The translations under genes and the position numbers were made by a program. A stretch of 64,000 nucleotides of DNA from the NCBI RefSeq assembly GCF_965638725.1, contig NC_134982.1, positions 45,803,182-45,867,181 on the forward strand, given 5' to 3'. This document shows positions 13,098 to 25,578 of this stretch, one piece after another. The stretch comes from Aptenodytes patagonicus (taxonomy: Eukaryota; Chordata; Aves; Sphenisciformes; Spheniscidae). How positions within the stretch are numbered: position 1 is the stretch's first letter; every line of letters starts with the position of its first letter. The notes below the pieces were generated by a model. That model saw nothing but the letters and a program-made list of their open reading frames with translations, ran no database searches and was not told where the DNA came from.

Positions 13098-13538
13098 TTT
13101 GCCGGCAGCTCCCCGGCTTGGGCTGGATCAGGAGCCGGGGCTGCTTTATTATCAGCTGGAGGGAGGAGGAGACGGTGCGTAAAGCGGCGAGCACGGCGCC
13201 CCGAGCCCCGCCGCCGCTGCTGCGGGCTGCGCCTGCCTCCCCGCCCGCCCTCCCTCCGGCGGGCAGCGGTCGCCCGAGCCCCCGCAGGTAGGAGCGCAGC
13301 CTCCGCCACCTGCCCCCGCCGCTCCGCGCGTTTTGCAGCATCATCGGGAGCCGCCGCGGGGGCAGGCGGCGCCGCTGTCCGCCCGCCCGCGGGGCCGGGG
13401 GCAGGTGCCGCGCCGCGCCGGCGGCCGCGCTCGCCACTCTCCGCCCCAGTCCCGCCGCAGCGCCCGGCTCCGGCTCCCGCCGCCCCGCGGAGCCCCCCGG
13501 CGGGCAGCGGCGCGGGGCGGCTGCGGCGCGGCGCGCCC

Positions 13539-13544
13539 ATGTGA
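13539..13544 (+). promoter_or_regulatory. Start-stop upstream ORF (ATG directly followed by TGA)
   Basis: ATGTGA lies 139 bases upstream of the TrkB initiator, in the presumed 5' leader. If transcribed and unspliced, it is a minimal uORF at which an initiating ribosome meets a stop at once, an arrangement known to stall or divert ribosomes. The same bases read CAT/GTGAGC, which also resembles a 5' splice site, so they could be intronic in some transcripts. Confidence 0.45.
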
Positions 13545-13677
13545 GCCTCGGCCGCGGGGTGCCCGCCCGCGGCGCGGAAGGCTGCGCACCTTCCGGGCGT
13601 GCGCCCCGGCAGCGGCGGCGGCGGGAGCAGGAGCAGGAGGAGGCCGTCGGGGCAGCGCTGGAGTGAGCGGGGGCGGC

Positions 13678-13886
13678 ATGGTGTCCTGGCGGCGGAGGCC
13701 GGGGCCCGGCCTGGCGCGGCTGTGGGGCTTGTGCTGCCTGGTGCTGGGCTGCTGGCGGGGCGCGCTGGGCTGCCCCGCGTCCTGCCGCTGCAGCTCCTGG
13801 CGGATCTGGTGCGCGGAGCCGGCGCCGGGCATCGCCTCCTTCCCCGTGCCGCAGCGGAGCGCCGAGGGCGACAATGTCACCGACAT
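13678..13886 (+). CDS. NTRK2: NTRK2 (TrkB) coding exon 1: signal peptide and LRR N-terminal cap
   Basis: This exon encodes residues 1-69 and two bases of codon 70 of TrkB, the membrane receptor tyrosine kinase for BDNF and NT-4. The ATG sits in a good context (G at -3 and at +4), and no in-frame upstream ATG was found in the surrounding open frame. Residues 1-31 form a signal peptide: basic WRRRPGP start, then hydrophobic LARLWGLCCLVLGCW. The mature protein probably begins at C32 of the CPASCRC motif. C32, C36, C38 and C45 form the LRR N-terminal cap, with WRIWC typical of TrkB. N66 (NVT) is an N-glycosylation sequon. The exon ends before GTGAGT at 13887 with phase 2. Reading through gives Met where the spliced product has Ile70. 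The exon is far more GC-rich than the later ones because it lies in the CpG island. Confidence 0.95.
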
Positions 13887-14448
13887 GTGAGTACGGCCCG
13901 GGCCCGGCCCGGCCGCAGCCCGGGCGCGGGGGCGGCGGGACGGAGCAGCCGGGGGACGCTGCGGGAGGGGGCGGCGGGCGGCGGGGAACTTCCCCGCGCC
14001 GAAGGGCACTTGCTCCGCGGGCAGATGCGGTGACTGGAAGCCTAAAAGCCCGGTGTGATTTAATTTGGACGAGACTTCCCAGAGATACCGCTGCGAGCCC
14101 ATTTAGATGATGAATCCTAATTGCCCGCGATGCGGTTCCCGGGGAGCGGGGCGGGCGGCGCGGCGGGAGGGCGGCGCGGGGCTTCGCCGCCGGCCGCTGC
14201 GGCCGCTGCGGGACGGCGGGGCAGCCGGGGGGCGGGAGGGCGCGCTGGGGTGCCGCCGCCCGCCCCGGCCGCTGCCGGGGGGCGCGCACCGCCCAGACCT
14301 CACCTCCGCGGCGGCAGCAGGTCTGGAAGGGGGGGTTTATTCTGTTTATTTTTTTACTTTCGCTCCCTCAGTTTATTCCTGTGAACCGAGAGTTTTGGTG
14401 GGTGGCTTCCTCCCCTCCCTCAGATCTCTCCTATACTCTTTTTCTATT

Positions 14449-14503
14449 AAAAAAAAAAAACAAACCAAACCCAAAAACAAAAAGGGAGGAAAAAAAAAAA
14501 GGA
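14449..14503. repeat. A-rich low-complexity stretch
   Basis: It comprises two A runs (14449-14460 and about 14490-14500) joined by CAAACC/CAAAAA-type sequence and followed by purine-rich DNA. It lies just beyond the 3' edge of the CpG island. A retroposon tail is possible, but no retroposon body is visible next to it. Confidence 0.6.
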
Positions 14504-17500
14504 GGGGATGCGGCAGATTCTGGTGGAAGGGACAGCATACTATCTTCCCTGCTCTGGCCGTAGGCATGCGAGCTTGCTTTGCCCTTCTCAGTAAGGCGGC
14601 TGGAAGGAGAAAATACTGAGCCTGCAGAGGAATGAGCGTTGTGCTGTCTCTGAGCAAGTGCTGGAGGATTAGGAAACCGTCGTCAATAGTGAGGATGGTG
14701 CAAAAAGTTTTTTTTTTTCTCTTACCCATGCGTTGCTTCCATCCTCGTTTGCCTGCAGATTATATTCAGTGAGGGAGTTCTGTAGCTTTCTGTGTTCAAT
14801 CCTGCATCATTTCACAGCTCTGTACTCTGTGGCGTCCACATACGTTGCCTGAGAAAAGCTGCAAAGGCTCTTGCTGAGCAAAAAATTTTGGATACCAGAC
14901 TTGTAGATGACAGATCTGAGGAAAAAAGCCTTCTAAAGCTGTTTTGTCCATCTCCATATTTCCCAATCCCTGTTGTTTTTGCATTGTTTCCGATGGCATT
15001 TTTAATGTAAAAGATAACAGAATATTTTCCCCAAAATCTATTTCTCACTGTTTGCATTCTCCATCCTTCTTCTCTTTTTCAGTTTCCTTTAGAAACAATA
15101 TAAAAATACCGTGAAATACTGTGTGATTTTAGATTAAAGTCTAGCCTTCATGCTACCCTTCTGCAGTTTGCTGGTCAATTTGCTGCATTTCCCTGCGAGT
15201 GTTTGGGGAAAAAGCTGGAGACATTCATTTCTACTACTTGTATACAGTCTACCTTTGGTAGATTTTTAGGACCTATGGTAAAGAAACAGTCTTTCTGAAT
15301 TGTTACAGCAGTTGTGGTTTCACATGTTTGTTTAATATTCTGTGGTTTGCTTAATTAAAAAAAAAATGCTTTGAGCTATGCATCTCTGCTCATTTTCATA
15401 GGCTTTGCTAGCCTTGTTATCCGGTACTTTCAATTTGGAGGTAACAGAGCAATTTCCCCCTAGAATTTAAACTCTGTTTAAAAGGCCAGAGGAGAAAACA
15501 CATATGTAAATATGTATTCCAGCCATGATCAACTTAAAACATGTCTAGTCATTTTGCATTGATGCTTTTGGTTTTCATTTTCACTGTCCTTACAGTTCTT
15601 TCCAGTTTTTACTGTATCGTTCTGTGACATTGCACGTTGTTGTGTTTGGTGATCTAAAAATAATTTTGAGTCATGGATTTCTCAGGAGATGCTGTTGCAC
15701 GTATTTAAGATGGCCTTTTCATGCGTACTTTTAACATAAAATACAGAGGATCTTTAATTAGTTTATAGGCATAAATTAAAAATTGGCCTGCAGTAGCTGT
15801 CACGTTATTTCATTGTGGGAACTCAGTAAACAGTAGATATGTAGGGAAGCGGTTCTAATATGGTAGATACAGGCTGTGGAAACATTTTTTAACACCACAC
15901 ACTTTGCTTTATTCTAGCTAAGAAACAGGTTTAAGAGGCTGGGGCATTGCATTTTACTTGGGAAGCTTCAGGCCTGATCTTTCTTTTATGGGCTCTATAG
16001 ATACAGGAGCACAATTCCATTGGTCTCTGGTAGAATTACTCTTGGTATAAATAAGAGTGAGAAGAGCATAAGACGGTTAATTTCTAGTAATTTATTCCCA
16101 TGTATTTCCTGAGTGTCTGTTGAAACCAATCCTTCGTATGCTGCTTATATCCTGCTCTTGACGGGAGTGGATCCTGCAGTCCTAGGTAAAACATCCACAG
16201 GCGCCCGGGGCATGTGGGCTGAGTCAAGATCCTCACCTGGGCCATATGCACTGGGAGTGTTGGGTTAACTGCATGGTTAGGGTGGGCATGTGAAACCCAT
16301 GGTGGTGCAGAGGGTTGGCTGCGGGCCAGGTGGATGGCACCAGCAGGCAGGATGTCAGTGGGCAGCGAGGGCTTCCCCTTGGCTCCGAGAGGTGGGAGAG
16401 AAAGCTGGGGTGGTCCCAGGCATCAGGCAGCCTCCATCACTTGATTACCCAGGTGCCTCAGCTCTGTTTTGGCCCTTAGGCAAATTGCAGTTTAGAGCTT
16501 AATAAACACTCTCCTGCCAGTCCAGCTGTTTCTTGATTCCTGGTTGGATCCCCCATCCAAATCTACTGAGCGCAGCAGAAAGACACCTAGAGCACTTCTG
16601 CATCAGCCCTGTGAGGGCCAGCTGCTGAAACTTGGTGTGGGAGGGCATAAGAGTATTTATGCCTGGTGCTTTTCTTAGTCATCTTCCTTACTCTTTCCCT
16701 TCCTAGCTGTTTTTGCACGGTTTTCTATTAAGGTGAATGAAAGACAGATTTTGAAAATTCTCTGTCTCTAACAAGATTTTAGATTCGTCCTATTGGCTAG
16801 GGTGCTGACGTGGGCTGGTCTTTATCTGGAAAACATGTGCCAGTGCTAAAATTGCTTATCATAGCAGAGCTTAATCATAATAATTGTTTGGTAGTTTTGA
16901 TATTATTAGAGATAAATTGAACTCCAGAGTGAGATCCTGCATGATACTATGATATCAGTCATTGAAACTCACATTAAGAGCCAAGGACCAAGAGTGGTGA
17001 GAGCAAAATCAGTAGATAAGTGTTGTTAAATCTGTGCATTGTAGTCACAATAGCAAATAAGTAGTCCTTGGTGAGATCACTCAGGCAAAAATATTAATAG
17101 GATAGTAAATGAGTAATTTTTAAAGTGTTCAGGACTTCTTGTAAAAGGTCTGGTCTAGTATTTTCTCATTAAGTAACATGTATTGTTAGTATATCTCAGT
17201 GTATATGACTCTTCAAAGACTTTGATTTCAGTGTCTTCTTGCAGTGCAAGTACATTCCTGGCCTACTTTCACACTTCTGGTATCAAGTCATGAATATATT
17301 GACTTATGATTATTCAGGTGAATGGGGTTTGAAATTAATTGGTGTATTTCAGGAAGAACTGCTTGCCAACAAAATAGTAGGTGACTTTTAAGCTCTTGCC
17401 TATTAAAAGAGAGGCGATTGTGTATTGCGTACATTTCAAAACCACAAAATAAATTTCTAATGCAGTTATATAAAGCACTCTAGAATTGTTAATAAATAAG

Positions 17501-18578
17501 ACAGGATAAGTAATTTATAGAGTAAATTATTTAACAAGTCATGTGAGACTTGTGCTAAAAAAAGCCATGTTTAAATTCAAATGAAGCTCAGAACTGTTGT
17601 TTTTTTGGGTCTCTTTCATTTTAGCTTTCTAGGTTGTTGTAGATTTAATATAATATAAAACTGTCCACAAGGCTCCTCAACCCCCAGCCCCTTCCTCCTC
17701 AAAACAACTTTTGGCTGTGCAGCATTGCATGGCTTGGCTGGATTGAAAAGTTATTTCTGGTGACTTGGAATTGTACAATAAAACATGAGGCATCAGGCTA
17801 CAAATTATTAACAGGGTTTTGGACAGTAGTGGTATAACTGCTGCTTTTAGGAATTTGTCCTTTTTTTTCTTTAAATCCTCCTTTAAGGATCTGGGTAATT
17901 GGTTAAGGTGAGTTGAAAGTAAGCATTATGAAAATCAGTTTTGTAATTTCTAGGCTCTAAAAATACTCCAAATATCACAAAGCATTGGGTTTTGTATATA
18001 CTGGGGTTCTTTTTTTGCTCTCAGGAAACCTTTTGTATAGCTTGTTTTAGTCCTTGTCCTTCCGGTTGATGAGGACTGATGGGGCTCCTCCGGGTTCTCC
18101 ACTAGGGCTGTCTTTGGCAGGCTGAGATGAAACAGCTCCTGCTGGAGGAGGACAGCATCCTTCAGGAGGGGCTCAGCATTGCGAAGTGTTGGGCTGGCAG
18201 AACACTGCCTCTCCCTTTATGTCTCTGGTCACTCAAGAGTTTTAAGAGACGTTTGGGATTTATATACTAAAATGAAAGCCATTTGTATGAATTCAAGGAT
18301 TTGGTCTTGAACACGTTGCTTTCAAGAAACTTCCACTTCTTTCCATACTAATGAGAAAACAGAGAGCCTGGCAGCGCAGCCTGTGATATCTTTAGGATGG
18401 CATTTTCCAGATTTCTCAGGTTCTATTTTTTCTTTATTATTTTTATGCTGACAGTGTAAGGGAGGAAGTAGCTTAGCAAGATTCTAGATCCCAAATCATT
18501 GTAAAGCAAAAACTTTTACATAACTAAACAAGGGCCTTATTTCTCCATTTTGGATTTTGTTTTAAAGTTAGAGGGACA

Positions 18579-18598
18579 CCCCCCCACCCCCCACCCCC
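18579..18598. repeat. C-run cluster (C7-A-C6-A-C5)
   Basis: Three long cytosine runs are separated by single adenines. The opposite strand has three G runs with one-base loops, long enough that one could split to supply a fourth run, so G-quadruplex or i-motif folding is possible. It lies in intron 1. Confidence 0.6.
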
Positions 18599-21500
18599 GT
18601 TCTTTTTGGATTGCAGTTCTCTCCCTCCCCTGTTTGTCATCTGTCACTGCAAGAATGTCTTAACAATATGTCAATGAAGGTGGCCATCCAAATATCCTTG
18701 CCCAAGCTGGATGAGCGTAGCAGATAATGAAGAGTAATAAAAGATGAAAAACGGAGCAGAGAACTCTAAAACCATCTCAATCCTTTACTGATGTTAAATG
18801 TATATTTAGCTTGTTACATCTGGAAAACCTCTCTTTGAAAACTGTCCTTTAAAAAGTGAAGCACCAATTGTATAAATTTATTAATTTACTTGCATTTCAG
18901 ATGGAAAAGTAAATTCGTAGAGGTTTGAAAGCCACATGCCTCTACTGCCTGGGATGTGAATATGCTCTGTTACTGGATGCTGTTTGTGTTTGCTAAGATC
19001 TCTTAATCCAAATGTATGTAGGCACATAGCTGCTATGAAAATCAAATATAATCAGGATGCACCTTAATTCCTGTTCGATTGTGAGCCTATATTTTCAGAA
19101 ACTGCATAAAGCAAACCAAACTACTCTCCCTCCTGAAATATGCATATGGAGATCCTGTTTCTTACATAGCTACTATTAACCATAACATTGAACAATCATA
19201 ATGGACTTATGGGAAAGGAGCCATGCCATGGAAATTCTGTTGTGAATATGCATTTTTTTTAATTTTCCTGGAAGAAAATGACCTGCATTGAGTGTTGATC
19301 ATCGACAGAAGTTATAGCTGAAACTTAAATATATTTAATACCAATTCAGCTATTCTTGTTTCTGGCTTGTGTTGTCATCGGTAGGATACATTCTTGAAGA
19401 TCAGATTTCAGGTCAATATTTTGTTCCTGGACAAGGCCTGAAGAAATGACATTTTTTTGCAGAAGGAAGAGAAAGTGGAACAAGGCAGGCCCAAGGCCCA
19501 AGGCATTTTCAGAGGCAGTTTAAGAGATCGTAATCTCTGAATGGTGTGACTTGAACCAGTCTTTTGCTAAGCCTGCTGGTCCTGATCAAGCAAGGTACTT
19601 AGATGCCTTTTATTTCAGGGGGAAGCTGAGGTTGATATTCTGGCCTTGTTAAAGTCAGTGGCAAAACTGGATGGAATTATCGTTTCACCAGAGTAGAGTA
19701 GTTTAGAGGACACATGTGAAGGATGAAAAGAACTTTGATTTAAGTATTTTCCTGCCTGTTTCAAGTTTGGAAGAGAAGGGGCCTGTTGCTCCATTATTTG
19801 ATGTGTTTTTGACTTGCGGCTTTTCTTGGATCTCAAGTGTTTTCCTACTGTGTGAAGACTAAACATGTCGAGGCAAGAGGAAGTTGAGATTATTTTAGAG
19901 GGGTCTTTTATGAAGTTTTAGATAATTCTGTATTGAAATGAACCTGCACCTCCGTGTACAAAACAGTAGCAGCTGCAGTCACGACAGGAGCTTGTGCTGG
20001 ATCCATAGAGGATGTATGATTCACTGTATACAGTTGTCTGATGTATAAGTAAAAGAGCAATAAATTAATGAAAGTTAGTCCATTGGTGAAACAGGAAAGC
20101 AGTGAAATGGCAACACTTCTGAGCTCCTTATGGAAGAGTCTGTCCATAGAGCTTTAGTTGGGGCTGGGCAAGTTACCTATTTTTCCTCTTGGTTTTGACA
20201 GTTGAGCCAAAAGAAATCTTCCAGTTTTAGATTTAAATGAAATTATTTTTACCTTTTTTATTTCCTAACCATACATGTAAAAATAATTCAGGCTGTATTC
20301 AGCAGATATCCTGTGAAGTGCGTATGTCCCACATTGCACAATCAGATGCTGTATTCCATATGAAGAGTGTATAGGACGTGACTTTTCCCATTCTTCTGCA
20401 ACAACTGTCTGATTTTCTGAATGCCAGACGGCACAGCGAGCATATGTGGATAAATCATGTGCACATACTGGGCATGTCAGACTTACTGGGCATGGACTGG
20501 GAGACTTTTCACAGCATGTGCTGCGGGTGTCATGCACTAGACTTGCTAATCATGTCTGGGACTGTCCCAGGCCTCAGCATTTAGAATCTGGCAACTCCTA
20601 CGAACTATGTAGCGAAGGCACTTAACTCAGCTGGCTACTCTCCTGCCAGCAATGGAGAGCCTGCTTCTTCCAGGAAGTGATTCAGGAGCCTAAATTAGGT
20701 TCCTCCTGCAAATTACCCGATGGAGGTGTCCCCTTCTCTCTCCACTGAGTATAAGAAAACCTTGGGGACTTAGTTCACTGGGGTGAGTGGAAAAACCTAA
20801 ACCTTCCTTTTAGCGAGCAGGGTCACGCTGTGGAGTAAGCTGTTGGTGTGGTCCCAGGTGAACCATTTCAGCAGCCCATGTGGGGAGCTGCTCTGCTTGA
20901 AGCAGAGCATGGGTCTGAACCAAGGTCTTGCATGGCAGCGTATGTGTTATGGTCCTGTATGGTGTACAGATGTGGGCTTGCCGTGGTTCTTCCTGTCTGA
21001 GTCGCCTTACTTGGCGTGGAGTATTTAAATGTACTTTTGGGTCAGGGAGCAGGGCAGTCTGTTTAGCTAAGCAACTGTGACGCTTATTTGTGTAGTGAGA
21101 CAGCTGGGTCCTGCTCCGCTGAGTGTTCAATTACGGCAAAAATTAGAACAGTGTGAACAGGTAAGGTTGAGACTGCCCTCTCTGTGGTTGCTTTATAGCA
21201 TGGTATCTTCTGAGAGACTGGGATCACATTCCCTTAGGGAGAGGAAGGAATTGAACCTGGTACTCCTGGACGCTACTGGAGCATTATTTCCAGCATTTCT
21301 TCCAAATCTGTTGTCTTCTACCTCACACAGACGTGTCTTTTTTTTTTTTAAACAGGTGAATCTATTTGGTGAATATGGATCTAGTTCAGGAAGGTGACAT
21401 TCCTTCCCCCCTCCAACCCCCCCTGCTAGGTGGGTGAATAGTCTATTGCATATTCATCTCCTACTCCTCCTTCCAGTCTTGCCTCTGCCTAATTTTTAGA

Positions 21501-24500
21501 CACAGGTTTTCAAACACATTACGCATACTGTGTTCCTCACCTGGTAAACACATACACTGTACTCTCCTGCTGGGAGCAGTTCTGTTGACTTCATGGGACT
21601 AACTGTACATGCAATGTACTTAAACATATGCTGAAGTATTTTACAGTTTAGAGTGGTAGCAATATAAGTATCTTTTGAAGACTGTGTATTGCACACATAT
21701 TTATACTTATACACAAAATTTTAAACTTTTCAGGTTAAATTCAAATAGATTTACAAACATTTTGAATTGGCACAAATCCACATGTGACATTAAGGCACCT
21801 AAATAGAAAAATATTAATGCTGGATACTACTTCTGCGCTAGACATCACTGCAGATCCTGGACTGTCTTGTTGCTTGGAGCCTTTGTAATTTGGGGGATGT
21901 GGACCTAGGTGGCACAGCTGCAGAAATAGATACCACTTGTCCTGGAGGTGGGTGTGGGTGGAAGTACGACTCTGTCGATCTTCCTGCCCTGACCGTTCCT
22001 CCCAACACTCCATGGCATTCCTGTCTGCCTGGAGACAGGGCAGTTGTTCCTTCTGTTTGCTTGGTCTGATTGCATGCGTAGTTTTCGCCTGCTGTAGAGC
22101 ACTTCTGCATATTCTTACGACTTTTAATGAACGGTTTAACTTGAAGCAGTTTTGCTCTTCACAGTGGCTATCTCAAATGAAAGGTTTAGGAGGTGAGAGT
22201 CCTAACAGTTGGAGCTATCATTGAAAGGTCTGCTTGATCTTGTATAATTGCAGGTGAACACTTACTTTACCTTCACCACGCACATCCTGGGGTGGGGGGA
22301 ATGCTGCGAAGGTGTGTAGGTTGGAGGAGTGCTGAAAGGCGTATACAGCGATGTGGTGTGGTCATGAGAGCCATAAGGAAAGACAGGCCGGCGGATGAGA
22401 AAAATATAAGCAGTGGCAAGGACAGAAGCTGTAAAGGTAAATGAAGAATGCTATGAAAGTAGTAGTGGGTAAGGAGAAGGCGGCTTTGCAGAAATAATGA
22501 AGTTTGAAGACTACTGTAGGAAAAGATGTGTGAAAGAGATACGTGCAGGGTGAGTTTAGTTTGAACTCTAGGAGAGAATGGTAGAGAAGATGATCTAAGA
22601 CTTGTAATTACGTTAAAATGGAAAACTAATGCTTACAAAAGAGTGTATTTTCCTAAAGTACAGCAATAAAGACAACCATGAGTGCATTTTTAAGTAAAGT
22701 TGATCTCACTCTAGAAGAGGCAATACGTATATGTCAGGCAGCAAACCGAACAGAAATACAAAGAGAAACCTGAAAGACAGACACAGAACACTTGTCTGCA
22801 TGTACCATTGCAAGAGAGAATTTCCCAAAAATCAAACTGGCCAAGTACAGGAACATGGAAGGTTACGGAAACAGTGGCAGCAATGTGGCAGTCAGCACGA
22901 GTATTCGAAATACTCTGGATACTGACAAATGTGCAGAAAGTGTAATAAACACATCATTATGTTAATATATGCGGTGCAAGTAAGAAACTACTTATATGAA
23001 GTGAAGAACAGGATTCCTCAAGTGAAGAGAAAGTGCTTTTTTTAGGAATGCTAATGGAAGAAGCTATCAATTTGAAAGAACGCCCAATTAAAATGAGGAG
23101 AAATGGACTGTACAGGACAGAGAACAGAATGGAAATAAATGTGATAAAAGAAGGTGAAATGGGGAACTGGGAAGAGCACATAAATGTGGAAGAGTGAGGA
23201 GAGCCTCTGAAAGGCTTTAGCAAAGAAGCAATTTTAATGCTGTTGAAATGCTTTCTGAAAAATGCATTGGGTAAATATAAATACTAAGATTGGTGTTGAC
23301 ATACAGAAGGTGGCAACCTGTTCTGGGCCTAGAAGAGTGAGGTGAACATCAAGAGACTCAATATCATCGAAAGTCAAAAAGACAACCCATAACCCTTTTG
23401 GAATGCTTTGGTAACATAATGTGAAGATGTATTCATGTATGTCTTCCATTAAAAGACAAGATACGGCTTGGAGAAGACACAGATCTGTGGTCAGGGCTAC
23501 ACAAGATGTTTCACAGGTCTTGGGAGAGAGGCTAGGAAATCAGTTGTGAACCATGGCAGCAGATGGTATCATTTGAAGAATGGAAAAACATCTACCAGTT
23601 GGGTTCTCCATGTAATAATTGCAGAGAAAAAGGGTAGAGATTATGACCACATGTAGACTCTCAAGACTTAAATAAAAACAGAAGAAGGAAAATTTTTGCT
23701 GGCTTATGGAAAGGGGAATATTGTTTGAGATGTCAGGAGTCAAATTATTCAGCAAATTTAATGTGTTAACAGGATATAGATGGATTTTCCTGGATAGATG
23801 GCTTCAAGTTTTGCAGTTTCACTCCGTTGTTTGGAAGTGCTACCTTTTGATCTGTATTTGGCATGAGGTGTATTGCATGCAGTGAATGAGACAGTGAACA
23901 GTGTAGCAGGTATGGACATATGTCAACAATCCAGTGAATATCAGAACAGATTGAACAGAGTATTTGACGTTCCAAGAGCCAGTAATTTTAAACTGAATAA
24001 AGCCAAGTATTAATGTCAAACAGTGGAAATAATATATGTGGCGGGAAGACTGACCTCAGAGGGAATACCAGAGAGAATTTCTTATTTTGAATCAAAGAGT
24101 CAGGGAATATTGAACATGTCAAAACCTGGGGATAGGAAAAAGATTTAAAATGTTGTGAAGCATACTGATTTATGTCAACAAGTGCTTATCTAACTCTGGA
24201 GGACATACAATTCACTTAAGACATCCCTTCCACAAAGTCATTGCCTGAGCATGGGCGCCTGGAAAGAAGAGAATTGAAAAGTTTTGACATCAACCAAGAT
24301 GCTTTAATGTTTTGATTCACTGAGGGACCTGAAAAGATGCATATAGAGGATGGTTAGGATCAATCTTACTGTGCTGTTACAGAACTGATGTTTTGCCATT
24401 CTGATTTGCACCAAGGCCAGTGACAGCTACAGAGGTGGTGTATGCAAGTGCTGAAAAAGAGAGTGGTTGTGTTGCTAGTCTTTGAAGAGTCACCGCACTA

Positions 24501-25550
24501 GGTGGTTCTGCAGGAGAAAGAAATGTCACATATATTTGTTTGTATTTATTCATTCCTTTGAGATGCCCTTTCTTCCTTGAAAGCCAAATAATGAAAAACC
24601 AAAAGATTAGTCTTACGTCTGCTTTCTATCGAGAACTAATGAAAAGCCACATTCACTACTCTCCTTTTGTATGTTATTTAATGTGTGATTTTTAGTGTAT
24701 ATATTATAAAGGGATGCTACAGGAGTTTAAGCCTCTTCCTAACAGTCTACAGAGATGATTTCATACACAGTGGATGAAACGTGTTGTGTAGATAAGTATA
24801 AGGTCAGTGATTAAGACATATCTTTTTGAATAAATAGGTCATTGTCTGGCCAGCTGATACTTTTTCCTGACTATATCAAGGAATATCAACATTTCCAAAA
24901 CATCTTTGCTAAGGAAAAGCTAGACTGTAGCTGTCAGTTGTCCTCTGGAGAAATGTCAAAACTTTATGTCTTGGTGAAATATCAAACGTACGAACTTCAT
25001 GGAGCTAAAGGGGGAGGACAGGTCTCTGAATGGGGAAAATAGTTAAATAAGCTTTGCATGCATTTTAGGGAAGTAATTCTGAAGGTGGAGCTCGTCAAGG
25101 GCATGAATCTTAAATCTGGAAAGCTGCATGAAATGTCTGGAGAGTTTGCTTCATTTGGTAGTCTGCTATTTGAAGAGAACAGAACAAACACCTTGAAGCC
25201 AAACCAGAAACGTAAGTAAGCCCAAGGGTGCATTACGTTTCGTTTTCCCTGCCTCTAAATATAGTAACTGTTTCCTTAAACTCTGCATTGCAGACATATT
25301 CATTTATTTTTACTTTTGCCTTCATGTTTGCATAGTGTAAAGAGGGAACTAAGGTTGGCTGGAAAACCGTGGGCTTTCCATTTCCCAGGGAGTTGTAGTC
25401 ATAAGCAAAAGTATGGATCCGCTCCTGCAGTGCCAAAACAAGATTGGGATCTCCACTGAATTCCCACTTTCTCCTGCTTTAAGCTGGTGGGTTGGCACTA
25501 CTTGTTCGGGATGACGGCTTTAGAGAAGCAATTCCCAATGGCAACTGTGT

Positions 25551-25578
25551 ACTACTAATTGGATACTACTAATTGGAT
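25551..25578. repeat. Perfect 14-bp tandem duplication
   Basis: The unit ACTACTAATTGGAT occurs twice in direct succession without mismatch, in intron 1. It looks like a recent replication-slippage duplication. Confidence 0.8.

Larger units (their letters stand above)
12400..14330 (+). promoter_or_regulatory. NTRK2: CpG island: presumed NTRK2 promoter, 5' leader and first coding exon
   Basis: Base composition changes sharply here from AT-rich flanks to dense CG dinucleotides, and falls back near 14330 where T/A-rich sequence resumes. The island brackets the TrkB initiator ATG at 13678. Mammalian NTRK2 is likewise driven by a TATA-less, GC-rich promoter with several start sites. Visible elements are an inverted CCAAT box (12952-12956), C-rich KLF/Sp-type tracts (about 12981-13010), two CRE half-sites (13079-13097) and a CAGCTG E-box (13153-13158). 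No convincing TATA box sits at a sensible distance. Long open frames on both strands here, including a 521-codon antisense one, reflect the scarcity of stop codons in GC-rich DNA. The start site cannot be fixed from sequence. Confidence 0.85.

Noticed and set aside
13333..13677. 5' extension of the exon 1 reading frame upstream of the TrkB ATG
   Set aside because: The open frame continues upstream but contains no in-frame ATG, and its translation is GC-driven low complexity. The signal peptide clearly starts at 13678.
12724..14289. 521-codon antisense open frame and several other long frames in the CpG island
   Set aside because: Stop codons are rare in very GC-rich DNA. The translations are low-complexity Ala/Pro/Arg/Gly sequence overlapping the real NTRK2 exon 1, with no domain.
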